In this document: positions 34,767 through 43,147 of the stretch, one piece after another
Layout of the letters: the number at the start of each line of letters is the position of its first letter
Position numbering within the stretch: position 1 is the first letter of the stretch
Assembly (NCBI GenBank): GCA_024693135.1
Contig: JAILLN010000042.1
Location: forward strand, 28,530 to 92,529
Length of the DNA: 64,000 nucleotides
DNA from: Lachnospiraceae bacterium
GTDB lineage: Bacteria > Bacillota > Clostridia > Lachnospirales > Lachnospiraceae
Direction of reading: 5' to 3'
Position numbers and translations under genes: made by a program
Notes under the pieces: model-generated
What the model was told of the DNA's origin: nothing
Database searches by the model: none
Seen by the model: the letters and a program-made list of their open reading frames with translations, nothing else

Positions 34767-36455
34767 ATGTATTACGTGATCTGGGCTATGGCCGGGATGC
34801 TCCTGGTATTTTTTCTCATCAGGGGCATCGCGGAGGATCATAGGCTGAAGAAGAAATTCCTGAAAAGCCTGGTGGATGGATATGGGAAGCCCTCGGAGCG
34901 GAAGATGGGTCCCGAGGCGCTGGATACCATTTCCCATTATCATCTAAATGGGATAGAAAAGGGCTATGACGGGCAGGTGATCGACGATATTACCTGGAAT
35001 GACCTGGATATGGACCGGATCTATCTGTCCATGGATTTCGCTAATTCCCAGACCGGAGAGGAATATCTCTACGACATGCTCCGGAAGCCCCTTAAGGATG
35101 CGGAGCGTCTCCGGGAGCGGGACCGCGTCATCTCCTATTTCATGGAAAATCAGGAGGAAAGGCTTGCCTTCCAGACCTGCTTTGCCAGAATGGGACGGAT
35201 GAAGAATGTGGCTGTCTCGGATTATCTGAAGAATCTGGACCAGGTGGCTGAGGACAGCAATATCCTCCACTTTGCCTGCATCGTGCTGGCCGTGATCAGT
35301 ATCGGGATGGTATTCCTGCATCCGGCGGCCGGCTTCGGGGTATTCTTCCTGACCCTGATCTTTAATGTGGCCACCTATTTCCGCAGAAAAGGACAGATCA
35401 ACCCTTATATCGCAACCTTTTCTTATCTTATCCGGGCAATCCATTCCGGGCGGGAGCTGCTTAAGGTTTCCTCAAAGGAGATGGCTGAATACCGGGAAAA
35501 GCTGAAGGCAGACCTGAATGAGCTGAAGGTCCTGGAGCGGAATTTCTTCCTGCTTACCACCGGACGGCAGATGACCGGGAGCCTGCTGGAGCTTCCCCTG
35601 GATTATTTAAGGATATTCTTTCATCTGGATCTCATTAAATTCAATAATATGCTTTCGGCCGTGAGGAGCCATGAAGCGGCCATCGATGAGATGTTCGGGT
35701 GCATCGGCTTTCTGGATGCGGCCATCTCCATCGGGGCTTACCGGGCAAGCCTTCCGTATTGGTGCCTGCCGGAAGAGGGCGGGAAGGAAGAAGGATACCG
35801 GGCAGAGCAGCTGTATCATCCGTTATTAAAGGATCCGGTCCCCTCGGACGTATCCACCGGGCGGGGGATCCTGGTCACGGGCTCCAATGCCTCCGGAAAG
35901 TCTACCTTCTTAAAGGCCGCGGCCCTGTCTGTCCTCTTTTCCCAGACCATCGCCACCGCCCCGGCAAAAAAGCTCAGGGCGCCTTATTTCCGCATATATT
36001 CCTCCATGTCCATCCGGGATGACATCCTGACCGGGGAGAGCTACTATATGGCGGAGATCCGCTCCCTGAAGAGGATCCTGGACGAGGCGGAAAAAAGCAG
36101 GGAACCGCTGATCTGCTTCATCGATGAGGTCTTAAGGGGCACGAATACCATCGAGCGGATCGCTGCCTCATCCCAGATCCTGAAGAGCCTTTCCAGGCCG
36201 GAGATCGTGCTTTTTGCCGCGACCCATGACATCGAGCTTACCTATATGCTGGAGGATTATTTTGACAACTGCCATTTCTCGGAGGACGTGCTGGAGAATG
36301 ATATCCGGTTTTCCTATAAACTGGAGCCGGGAAGGGCGGGTTCCCGCAATGCCATAAAGCTCCTGTCCATGATGGGCTACGAGGAGGGCATCATCCACTC
36401 GGCCCAGGGGACGGCAGAGAGATTTGCCGAGAGCGGGAGCTGGCCGAAGCTCTGA
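34767..36455 (+). CDS. Membrane-associated MutS-family ATPase
   Basis: This 562-residue protein has the MutS ATPase domain but not the mismatch-recognition domain. A membrane segment lies at 3-21, two more at ~172-212 (CIVLAVISIGMVFL and GFGVFFLTLIFNVATYF), followed by a helical core resembling MutS domain III. The C-terminal ATPase (~345-562) has Walker A 'GSNASGKSTFLK' near 371, 'SYYMAEIRSLKRIL', Walker B 'LICFIDEVLRGTNTIER' and 'FAATHDIEL'. Such membrane MutS relatives occur in Firmicutes and Bacteroidetes without proven function; they are probably not mismatch repair. It lies 6 bp after mtaD and is likely cotranscribed, although its ribosome binding site is weak. Confidence 0.82.
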   Translation: MYYVIWAMAGMLLVFFLIRGIAEDHRLKKKFLKSLVDGYGKPSERKMGPEALDTISHYHLNGIEKGYDGQVIDDITWNDLDMDRIYLSMDFANSQTGEEYLYDMLRKPLKDAERLRERDRVISYFMENQEERLAFQTCFARMGRMKNVAVSDYLKNLDQVAEDSNILHFACIVLAVISIGMVFLHPAAGFGVFFLTLIFNVATYFRRKGQINPYIATFSYLIRAIHSGRELLKVSSKEMAEYREKLKADLNELKVLERNFFLLTTGRQMTGSLLELPLDYLRIFFHLDLIKFNNMLSAVRSHEAAIDEMFGCIGFLDAAISIGAYRASLPYWCLPEEGGKEEGYRAEQLYHPLLKDPVPSDVSTGRGILVTGSNASGKSTFLKAAALSVLFSQTIATAPAKKLRAPYFRIYSSMSIRDDILTGESYYMAEIRSLKRILDEAEKSREPLICFIDEVLRGTNTIERIAASSQILKSLSRPEIVLFAATHDIELTYMLEDYFDNCHFSEDVLENDIRFSYKLEPGRAGSRNAIKLLSMMGYEEGIIHSAQGTAERFAESGSWPKL

Positions 36456-36457
36456 AG

Positions 36458-36590
36458 GAGCCGGGATCCAGCCTTGCTGACGACCTGCAGCGGCGATAGA
36501 GGCCGAGAAGCTTGGAAAGAGCCGGGATCCAGCCTTGCTGACGACGCAGCGGCGTTAGAAGCCGAGAAGCTTGGAAAGAGCCGGGATCAG
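36458..36590 (+). repeat. Tandem ~60-bp duplication between MutS-like and YesL-like genes
   Basis: Units beginning GAGCCGGGATCCAGCC at 36458 and 36519, and a truncated one at 36578, have spacings of 61 and 59 bp. The second lacks two bases (GACGACCTGCAGC versus GACGACGCAGC). The last partial unit runs into the 3' end of the YesL-like gene on the other strand. Confidence 0.85.
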
Positions 36591-37216
36591 CCGGGATCGC
36601 TGACCTTATGGAAGATGCGGTTCAGGAAGATCATAAAGATGCGGGACAGAAGGGCGCAGCCGTTAAAAAGCGAAAGGCTGAAGAAAAGCACCAGCAGGCT
36701 TCCATTATGCAGGGAAAGGTCGGCGATGACGAAGAGGACCACCAGCATGAAGATGGTCGTAGGGATATTGCCGAGGCTTAAGAGGATGGAATTCTTCAGG
36801 ACGGAGACGGTATCCTGCTCATATCTGGCCAGAAGGGGGAAGGCATAGAGCATCACCGACACATCGGCAAAGAGCAGGAGCCAGACCGGGTACTGCAGGA
36901 TCCGGTAAGCCTCGTCGATCCGGAAGAAGACCACATAAAGGTCAAAGCCCAGAAAAAGGGAGATGAAGAGCAGGAGGAGCCAGATCGGCGTCGCCTGCTT
37001 AAAATTTTTCCGGAAGGAAGAGAAGTATTCCCTGGGAATGCCGTCAAAGTCTCCCTCTGCCATATTAAGGGCCACCCGGCTTAAGGCCGTAAGGGAGGCT
37101 CCGAGGGTAAAGAGAGGGAGGGAGGTCAGGAGAAAGAAAAAGTTCAGCACGATCAGGTCCCAGATATGGGATAGGAAGATCATGACCGGGTTTTCCGGGT
37201 GAAAAAGCTTATTCAT
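36587..37216 (-). CDS. YesL-like DUF624 membrane protein
   Basis: This 209-residue protein has the DUF624 start 'FHPENPVMIFLSHIWDLIVLN', split by family pattern, and about five membrane segments (e.g. FFFLLTSLPLFTLGASLTAL, IWLLLLFISLFLGFDLYVVF). DUF624/YesL proteins sit beside CUT1 sugar transporters in Firmicutes, as here, and their role is unknown. ATG 37216 was chosen because AAGGAG lies 9 nt upstream on the minus strand; the track start nine codons earlier lacks a site. It is transcribed divergently from the sugar-binding protein, so both share the 240-bp control region. Confidence 0.83.
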   Translation of the reverse strand: MNKLFHPENPVMIFLSHIWDLIVLNFFFLLTSLPLFTLGASLTALSRVALNMAEGDFDGIPREYFSSFRKNFKQATPIWLLLLFISLFLGFDLYVVFFRIDEAYRILQYPVWLLLFADVSVMLYAFPLLARYEQDTVSVLKNSILLSLGNIPTTIFMLVVLFVIADLSLHNGSLLVLFFSLSLFNGCALLSRIFMIFLNRIFHKVSDPG

Positions 37217-37290
37217 ATTTGTATGCTCCTTATAAAATGGCATTTCCGGAACCGGCCGTAAAGGGCGGCCTCAGGCCCCGGCTTGGGGAA

Positions 37291-37335
37291 ATTGTACAAT
37301 CTAAAGGCGTTATTTCGCATTCCTTTTGTACAGTT
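37291..37335. promoter_or_regulatory. Candidate paired operator upstream of the sugar transporter
   Basis: ATTGTACAAT (37291-37300) is a perfect 10-bp palindrome. A second TGTACA lies at 37327-37332 (TTTTGTACAGTT), 34 bp away centre to centre. A further element, GAAAACGTTAAAG (37348-37360), resembles a catabolite (cre-like) site, with about three mismatches. The position between divergent yesL-like and transporter genes fits control by the AraC or a LacI-type regulator; the regulator is not proven. Confidence 0.35.
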
Positions 37336-37455
37336 TCGCAAGAATCGAAAACGTTAAAGCAATTTTTGTAATGCGATTATACCAAAAGAATGCAATAATG
37401 TCATTACTGGATATATCATCCGGCAAAAAATATTATATTATCGAAGGAGGAAGAA

Positions 37456-38916
37456 ATGAAGAAGAAATTACTTGCATCAGTTCTTTCATGCGCTATGGCA
37501 GTTTCACTGCTGGCAGGCTGCGGCGAGGCTGCGGCTCCGGCAGAGGCACCTGCAGCTCCTGCAGAGGAGGCACCGGCTGAGGAAGCTGCTGCTCCGGCAG
37601 AAGAGGCACCGGCTGAGGAAGCTGCTGCTCCGGCTAATGGCGGCGGCGCAGGCACCATCAATCTTTGGACATTCACGGACGAGGTTCCCGGCATGGTCGA
37701 CAAGTACATCGCAGAACATCCGGATTTCCCTTACACGGTGAATTCCACAATTATTGCTACCACCGAGGGCGCATATCAGCCCGCACTTGATGCTGCACTT
37801 CAGGCAGGCGGCGACGAGCAGCCGGATCTGTACTGTGCAGAGGCAGCTTTCATCCTGAAGTATTCCAAGGGCGACATGCAGGATTATGCAATGCCTTACA
37901 AGGATCTGGGAATCGATGTCGACGGCCTGATCAAGAGCGCAAACATCGCTCCTTATACCGTTGAGATCGGAAGCAATACCAGCGGCGAAGTAGACGGACT
38001 TGGCTATCAGACAACCGGCGGCTGCTTCATCTATCGTCGTTCCATCGCAAAGGATGTATTCGGCACAGATGATCCGAAGGAAATCTCCGCAATCGTTGGC
38101 GGCGGCTCCGGCAGCTGGGATAAGTTCTGGGAAGCAGCAAAGACCCTGGCAGACAAGGGCGTGGCTATCGTATCTGGCGACGGCGACATCTGGCATGCAG
38201 TTGAGAACAGCGCAGACAAGGGCTGGCTGGATGAGAACGGCGCTCTGCAGATCGACCCGAAGAGGGAAGCATTCCTTGACATCTCCAAGGATCTGACCGA
38301 CAATGGCTGGTCCAACCAGACTCAGGACTGGCAGGATGCATGGTTCGCCGATATGAAGGGCGAAGGTGCAAAGCCGGTATTCGGTTTCTTCGGACCTGCA
38401 TGGCTGATCAACTATACTCTGGCTCCGAACTGCGGCGGCGAGAAGGTTGGCGAAGGCACATACGGCGACTGGGCAGTCTGCGACTCCCCGATCGGCTTCT
38501 TCTGGGGCGGCACATGGCTTCTGGCAAACAAGAACATGGATCCTGCAAAGAAGGATGCGGTTGCTGAGATCATCAAGTGGATCACCCTGGATGATTCCGA
38601 GGACGGCCTGCAGTACAAGTGGGCAAACGGCACGCTGAACGGCGAAGGCGGCACAAAGGATTCCGTCGCTTCCGGCACAGTTATGGATAAGTCTGACGGC
38701 GCTCTTGACTTCCTTGGCGGCGAGAACATGTTCGAGTACTTCGTACCGGCAAACAGCTATGCAAGCGGCAAGTGCCAGACTCAGTATGACGAGTCCATCA
38801 ACCAGATCTGGAGAGATCAGGTTCGCGCATATGCAGCAGGCGAGAAGGACAGGGAGTCTGCAATCAAAGATTTCAAGACCACTGTTTCCGATACGCTGGG
38901 AATCGATGCTCCGTAA
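37456..38916 (+). CDS. Sugar ABC transporter substrate-binding lipoprotein
   Basis: This 486-residue lipoprotein has a signal peptide with lipobox 'LLAGCGE' (Cys 23), then a low-complexity Ala/Glu/Pro linker (AEEAPAEEAAAP repeated, ~25-63) that lifts the domain from the membrane. The binding domain starts 'INLWTFTDEVPGM' and continues as a CUT1-type (family 1) solute-binding protein. Late signatures include 'GFFGPAWLINY' and 'FFWGGTWLLANKN'. GAAGGAGGAAG precedes the ATG. Codon choice is strongly biased (GGC, GCA, CTG, AAG), unlike the neighbours, which points to very high expression. A hairpin follows before the permease genes. The sugar cannot be told from sequence. Confidence 0.9.
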   Translation: MKKKLLASVLSCAMAVSLLAGCGEAAAPAEAPAAPAEEAPAEEAAAPAEEAPAEEAAAPANGGGAGTINLWTFTDEVPGMVDKYIAEHPDFPYTVNSTIIATTEGAYQPALDAALQAGGDEQPDLYCAEAAFILKYSKGDMQDYAMPYKDLGIDVDGLIKSANIAPYTVEIGSNTSGEVDGLGYQTTGGCFIYRRSIAKDVFGTDDPKEISAIVGGGSGSWDKFWEAAKTLADKGVAIVSGDGDIWHAVENSADKGWLDENGALQIDPKREAFLDISKDLTDNGWSNQTQDWQDAWFADMKGEGAKPVFGFFGPAWLINYTLAPNCGGEKVGEGTYGDWAVCDSPIGFFWGGTWLLANKNMDPAKKDAVAEIIKWITLDDSEDGLQYKWANGTLNGEGGTKDSVASGTVMDKSDGALDFLGGENMFEYFVPANSYASGKCQTQYDESINQIWRDQVRAYAAGEKDRESAIKDFKTTVSDTLGIDAP

Positions 38917-38956
38917 TATAAGGCATCAGTCAATCCTTATAAGAATGTGAGTAAGG

Positions 38957-38990
38957 AAGGCGGGGCGGCTTAGTCCGCTCCGCCTTTTTC
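38957..38990 (+). terminator. Intergenic hairpin after the binding-protein gene
   Basis: GGCGGGGCGG pairs with CCGCTCCGCC (one mismatch-type pair) around CTTAGT and is followed by TTTTT. It sits between the binding protein and the first permease with no new promoter seen. It therefore probably acts as a partial terminator or mRNA stabiliser giving more binding protein than permease. Confidence 0.75.
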
Positions 38991-39033
38991 AGTGCAAGAT
39001 ACTACACTTCAACATGTTTGGGGGAAGCCGGTT

Positions 39034-40014
39034 ATGAATAAGAAAAAAACATTCAGCTATGCAAGATACGGATATCTTTTCAGCATCCCTTTTGTTCTTG
39101 CATTCCTGATCTTTTCATTGTATCCGACGCTGTATACCGCAGTGATCGGTTTCACGGATCTGAAGGGAATCGGAAAGGTTGATTTCAAATTCCTGATAGA
39201 CGATCCTTTCGCGAATTTCAAGGCGATCCTGTCCAGCGCCACCTTCCAGACGGCGCTTGGAAACACGGTTTATCTCTGGGTCTGTAATTTCATCCCGCAG
39301 CTGGCTCTTGCGCTGCTGCTCGCGGCCTGGTTTACGGACAGGAGATTCAAGATTCCCGGAGAGGGAGTATTCAAGGTTCTATTCTACATGCCGAACATCA
39401 TCACAGCCGCTACGATTGCTATCCTCTTCAACGCGCTGTTCGGGTACCCCATGGGTCCGGTGAACGACCTGCTGGTCCGGTTCGGATTCTTAAGCGAACC
39501 GTACAATTTCCTGGTAAAGAAAAACATCGCACAATATATCGTGATCTTTATCCAGACCTGGATGTGGTACGGCTATACCATGATCATTCTGATCTCCGGC
39601 GTGCTGGGCATCAGCCCGGAGATCTTTGAGGCGGCAGAGGTGGACGGCGCCAACGGCTGGCAGACCTTCTGGATGATCACCCTGCCGAATATACGCACGA
39701 TCCTGCTCTTCACTCTGGTGACCAGCCTGATCGGCGGATTGAATATGTTTGATATCCCCAGGCTTTTCCTGATGGGCGGCCCGGACAATGCGACGCTGAC
39801 TACCGGCGTTTTCATTTACAACCAGGCCTTCAGCGGAGGCTATCTCTACAACAGGGCTGCGGCCACCAGCATGATCATGTTCGCCATCATCGTGATCATC
39901 TCCCTGACGATGTTCTATCTGCTCAGGGATAAGGACGAGGTGGCATTAAAGAAGATCCGCAAGCAGCAGGAGAAGGCAATGAAACAGAAGATGAAGGAGG
40001 CGGCAAAGAGATGA
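39034..40014 (+). CDS. Sugar ABC transporter permease (MalF type)
   Basis: This 326-residue membrane protein has six main hydrophobic segments and the binding-protein-dependent permease signature 'EAAEVDGANGWQTFWMITLP' (EAA loop that contacts the ATPase). The N-terminus 'YLFSIPFVLAFLIFSLYPT' is typical of CUT1 MalF-like subunits. ATG 39034 has GGGGGA upstream and was preferred to the ATG at 38992, which lies inside the trailing part of the hairpin region. It overlaps the next permease by 4 bp (ATGA). Confidence 0.9.
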   Translation: MNKKKTFSYARYGYLFSIPFVLAFLIFSLYPTLYTAVIGFTDLKGIGKVDFKFLIDDPFANFKAILSSATFQTALGNTVYLWVCNFIPQLALALLLAAWFTDRRFKIPGEGVFKVLFYMPNIITAATIAILFNALFGYPMGPVNDLLVRFGFLSEPYNFLVKKNIAQYIVIFIQTWMWYGYTMIILISGVLGISPEIFEAAEVDGANGWQTFWMITLPNIRTILLFTLVTSLIGGLNMFDIPRLFLMGGPDNATLTTGVFIYNQAFSGGYLYNRAAATSMIMFAIIVIISLTMFYLLRDKDEVALKKIRKQQEKAMKQKMKEAAKR

Positions 40015-40847
40015 AAAAGAGCCATACCTTAAAAAAGACGATCATTTTCATAATCTGCGTGTTCCTTGCGATCCTGAGCGTAATGCCCTTCATCATCATG
40101 ATCGTAAACTCCACCAGGTCTACGACGGAGATCCAGCAGCATGCGGTATCTTTCATCCCGTCAAGCTATTTTGCCAATAACCTGAAGATCCTGCTGGGAA
40201 AGAGCTTCAAGCCTTCCGTAGGCTTCGGCAACTCCCTGCTGGTATCGGTTGGCGTCACGGCCCTGGCCACGTATTTCTCCACGCTGACAGCCTATGCGCT
40301 GGTGGTATATGAGTGGAAGATGAGGGATGCGTTCTTCAGCTTCATCATGGCCATCATGATGATTCCGGCACAGATCACGATGATCGGTTTCTATCAGATG
40401 GTATACAAGATCCACATGACGAACCATCTGTCCATGCTGATCATTCCGGCCATTGCCTCGCCTTCCATGGTCTTCTTCATGAGGCAGTACATGGTGCCGG
40501 CCTTGTCGCTGGAGATCGTGCAGTCAGCCCGGATCGACGGGGCGAAGGAATTCTATATCTTTAACCGGATCGCGCTGCCCATCATGAAACCGGCTATCGC
40601 GACCCAGGCCATCTTCAGCTTTGTGACCAGCTGGAATAACCTCTTCACCCCCCTGATCCTTCTGACAGACCAGAAGAAGTATACCCTGCCCATCATGGTA
40701 TCGCTTTTGCGGGGGGATATCTATAAGACGGAATTCGGCTCCATTTACCTGGGACTGACGATGACGGCCCTGCCCTTGATCGTGGCATACCTCTTCCTGT
40801 CGAAGTACATCATCGCAGGCGTGGCATTGGGAAGTGTGAAGGGATAA
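40011..40847 (+). CDS. Sugar ABC transporter permease (MalG type)
   Basis: This 278-residue membrane protein with six segments carries the EAA-like loop 'IVQSARIDGAKEFYIFNRIA' and the CUT1 start 'IIFIICVFLAILSVMPFIIM'. It pairs with the MalF-type subunit and is translationally coupled to it through the ATGA overlap. No ATP-binding subunit is encoded nearby. In Firmicutes a shared MsmX-type ATPase usually serves such transporters. A strong bidirectional terminator follows at 40880. Confidence 0.9.
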   Translation: MKKSHTLKKTIIFIICVFLAILSVMPFIIMIVNSTRSTTEIQQHAVSFIPSSYFANNLKILLGKSFKPSVGFGNSLLVSVGVTALATYFSTLTAYALVVYEWKMRDAFFSFIMAIMMIPAQITMIGFYQMVYKIHMTNHLSMLIIPAIASPSMVFFMRQYMVPALSLEIVQSARIDGAKEFYIFNRIALPIMKPAIATQAIFSFVTSWNNLFTPLILLTDQKKYTLPIMVSLLRGDIYKTEFGSIYLGLTMTALPLIVAYLFLSKYIIAGVALGSVKG

Positions 40848-40879
40848 GAGAGAGCAGTAGATCAGATACGGATCATAAG

Positions 40880-40915
40880 AAGAACAGCTGGATCACACCA
40901 GCTGTTCTTTTCTTC
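40880..40915. terminator. Bidirectional terminator between permease and AraC genes
   Basis: AAGAACAGCTG (40880-40890) pairs perfectly with CAGCTGTTCTT (40899-40909) around an 8-base loop and is followed by TTCTTCC on the plus strand. It covers the last codons of the convergent AraC gene, so it also serves as its 3' end. Confidence 0.8.
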
Positions 40916-41801
40916 CCCGGTATTCGCTGGGGGACATGCCGGTATACTTCTTGAAGCAGCGGCAGAAGGAGGTCAGGTTGTTGAAGCCGGTATAGGATGC
41001 GATATTGCTTACGGTCTCATCCGTGGAGAGCAGCTGCTGGGCCGCCTGGATTCGCTTATGGGACAGATGGTCATGATAGGTGGTCCCGGTATATTCCTTG
41101 AAGAGACGGAGGAAATGATACTTGGAGAAACCGGCGTAATTTGCGGCCCAGTCCAGGGTCAGGTCCTCAGAATAGTGGGTGTCGATATGCTTTAGGAGGC
41201 TTGCGAATTTCTCGTAATTTACCATATATCCCCCGGAATCCGGCCGGAAGCTGTCCTTCTGCTCGAAGTTGTCCTGGCCAAGCTCCGTAAAGAGCTTCAG
41301 CAGGATGGAGAAGATGGAAAGCTCCCACATATTCGGGTTCTGGAAATAAATGTCCGTGATCTCCTTCAAATGGGCTGTGATGGAATCATACAGATGGGAG
41401 CTGCGGTCCAGGAAAAGCGGGTTCATCAGGATGGGCTCGATGGCGTTGAAGTCCATGAATACGCTTAAGGGAGACAGGTCGATCTGGAAGACGAAGCGGG
41501 AGCCCTCCCCGCCGGAGATGCTGTGGAGCATGTCAGGGGGGATGAAGAGGATGTCTCCGGCATTGAGACAGTAGTCCCTGCCGCCTGTGGTGACGGTATA
41601 GGGGTTTTCGATGCAGAGGATGATCTCCAGGGCATGGTGGTGGTGCTGCTCATAGCCTTCGATCTGATTGTTGTACCAGATGCGCAGGTGGGAGTGGGGC
41701 ACATAGTCCACGGCTTCCAGCTCTCCATCCATGGTCCTGCCGATGAAGTCCATGGTGGGCTGCTGGTATTTGCGCGGGGTAAGCGGTGATTTCTGTTCCA
41801 T
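40893..41801 (-). CDS. AraC-family transcription regulator
   Basis: This 302-residue protein has an N-terminal cupin sensor ('EQHHHHALEIILCIENPY' and 'GDILFIPPDMLHSI') and two C-terminal helix-turn-helix motifs ('LDWAANYAGFSKYHFLRLFK' and 'VSNIASYTGFNNLTSFCRCF'), ending 'KKYTGMSPSEYR', the classic AraC signature. ATG 41801 has GGAGG at a good distance; the longer upstream frame has no site and crosses a hairpin. The convergent position beside the sugar transporter suggests it controls that operon in response to a sugar, acting at the region upstream of 37456. Confidence 0.87.
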   Translation of the reverse strand: MEQKSPLTPRKYQQPTMDFIGRTMDGELEAVDYVPHSHLRIWYNNQIEGYEQHHHHALEIILCIENPYTVTTGGRDYCLNAGDILFIPPDMLHSISGGEGSRFVFQIDLSPLSVFMDFNAIEPILMNPLFLDRSSHLYDSITAHLKEITDIYFQNPNMWELSIFSILLKLFTELGQDNFEQKDSFRPDSGGYMVNYEKFASLLKHIDTHYSEDLTLDWAANYAGFSKYHFLRLFKEYTGTTYHDHLSHKRIQAAQQLLSTDETVSNIASYTGFNNLTSFCRCFKKYTGMSPSEYRGRKEQLV

Positions 41802-41841
41802 GCTTATATTCCTCCAGAGAAAAGCGCTTAGGCTGTTCCGA

Positions 41842-41876
41842 TAAAAAGAAGGACGAAGATCTGGTCTCCGTCCTTC
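41842..41876 (-). terminator. Terminator after the DHH gene / leader hairpin of araC-type gene
   Basis: On the minus strand GAAGGACG pairs perfectly with CGTCCTTC around 13 bases and runs into TTTTTATC. It fits a rho-independent terminator for the DHH gene upstream. It ends only 41 bp before the AraC ATG, so an AraC transcript starting further upstream would cross it and could be attenuated. Confidence 0.7.
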
Positions 41877-42053
41877 CTGCTTACGGGCTAATACATCGAA
41901 TAATAAATTACGGATACATTCACGCAGGATGATTTCGCATATGCAATGAAACCGAATGAGGCAATGCAGGCATTTCCGATTGAGGTTGAAGAAGCATATG
42001 CACAATCAGACAAGCGAATGTGCCACATCATTTATTTCCAAGGTACTTAATCG

Positions 42054-42977
42054 TTATGAATTAAAGAAATCCAGGATATCCGGAAGCTGGGAATCTACCT
42101 TGTCATTGTCGAGCTGGCAGGTGCCTGCATTCTTATGCCCGCCTCCGCCGTATTTCAAGGTGATCTCGCCGATATTCTTGTCTACATCGGGAGAATCCTT
42201 GAAGATGGACTTGCCGATCATGACGGCGGTATTCTGCTTCTTGAAGCCCCAGGCTACATGGATGGAGAAGTAGGCATCCGGGAACATGGTATAGATCAAG
42301 AAGCGGTTGCCGGTATAGATCGGATCCTCATTCCGGAGGTCTACCACAACACAGCGTCCGATCTGGCGGCTGACCTTCTCCAGCTGGGCCTTGAACTGCT
42401 CCTGCTGATGGAAATACATGTCCACGCGCTCCTTCACGTCCGGGAGCTGGAGGACGTCCGCGATGGGATGATCCAGGCAGTAATCGATGAGCTCCATCAT
42501 AAGGTCATAATTGGAGATCCGGAAATCATGGAACCGTCCCAGTCCTGTCCGGGCATCCATCAGGAAATTCATCAAAACCCAGTCCTTCGGATTCTTTACT
42601 TCCTCCATGGTGAAATCCGCGCTGTCGCCCTTATCCACGGCTTCCATGATCTCATCGGAGATGCGGCCCAGGTTGTATTTGTCTTTATAATAATTATGAA
42701 CCACGCGGGCGGCCGATTTGGCCTCGCCTTCGATGATCCATTTGCCGCTGCCCACCGCGTCTGAATTCCTGGACAGCTCTGACTCATGGTGGTCGAAGCA
42801 CAGTCCTACGCGAGGGTCGAAAGGAAGGTTGGTCGTGATGTCATTCTCATTGAGATCGATCTTTCCGTCCTGGACATCCTTGGGATGGACGAACTTGATC
42901 TCATCCACCAGATTGATCTCCTTGAGGATCATTGCGCATACCAGACCATCAAAATCACTTCGAGTAACTAACCTCAT
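42054..42977 (-). CDS. DHH-family phosphoesterase (exopolyphosphatase-like)
   Basis: This 307-residue cytosolic protein belongs to the DHH/DHHA1 superfamily, whose members hydrolyse polyphosphate, pyrophosphate or short nucleotides with Mn2+. The first Asp motif is 'TRSDFDGLVCA' (residues 5-15), the DHH motif is in 'LCFDHHESE', and the DHHA1 substrate motif is 'KYGGGGHKNAGTC' near the end. Further Asp residues (VDKGDSADF) supply the remaining ligands. Length fits the family. The start has AAAGGGGG upstream. The substrate cannot be assigned from sequence; oligoribonucleotides or c-di-nucleotide products are alternatives to polyphosphate. Confidence 0.82.
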   Translation of the reverse strand: MRLVTRSDFDGLVCAMILKEINLVDEIKFVHPKDVQDGKIDLNENDITTNLPFDPRVGLCFDHHESELSRNSDAVGSGKWIIEGEAKSAARVVHNYYKDKYNLGRISDEIMEAVDKGDSADFTMEEVKNPKDWVLMNFLMDARTGLGRFHDFRISNYDLMMELIDYCLDHPIADVLQLPDVKERVDMYFHQQEQFKAQLEKVSRQIGRCVVVDLRNEDPIYTGNRFLIYTMFPDAYFSIHVAWGFKKQNTAVMIGKSIFKDSPDVDKNIGEITLKYGGGGHKNAGTCQLDNDKVDSQLPDILDFFNS

Positions 42978-42990
42978 ACTATCCCCCTTT

Positions 42991-43022
42991 AAAAAAACCC
43001 GATCTTCTTACACGGGAAGATT
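42991..43022 (-). promoter_or_regulatory. Attenuator-like hairpins in the DHH gene leader
   Basis: On the minus strand ATCTTC can pair with GAAGAT, or CCCG with CGGG; the two pairings exclude each other, and only the second is followed directly by TTTTTTT. This looks like a terminator/antiterminator switch between promoter and ribosome binding site. Confidence 0.4.
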
Positions 43023-43037
43023 TACACATTCGCGGAC

Positions 43038-43066
43038 AGTATAGCACATTCTCTTAAAATTGTGAA
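43038..43066 (-). promoter_or_regulatory. Promoter of the DHH gene
   Basis: Minus-strand TTCACA (43066-43061) and TATACT (43043-43038) are separated by 17 bp, close to consensus. Confidence 0.7.
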
Positions 43067-43100
43067 GTGTCATAAGGGAGGGGATCTTAGCGTAAAAGTT

Positions 43101-43129
43101 TTGTAATTTGAGGATAACACTGTTACAAT
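43101..43129 (+). promoter_or_regulatory. Promoter of the HAD phosphatase gene
   Basis: TTGTAA (43101-43106) and TACAAT (43124-43129) with 17-bp spacing. A start site about 7 bp downstream would leave almost no leader, with the ribosome binding site at the very 5' end. Confidence 0.65.
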
Positions 43130-43147
43130 AGCCGAAGGAGGATGAGG

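Noticed and set aside
34767..36455. Canonical mismatch repair mutS
   Set aside because: It lacks domain I with the mismatch-binding Phe-x-Glu and has membrane segments; only the ATPase part is shared.
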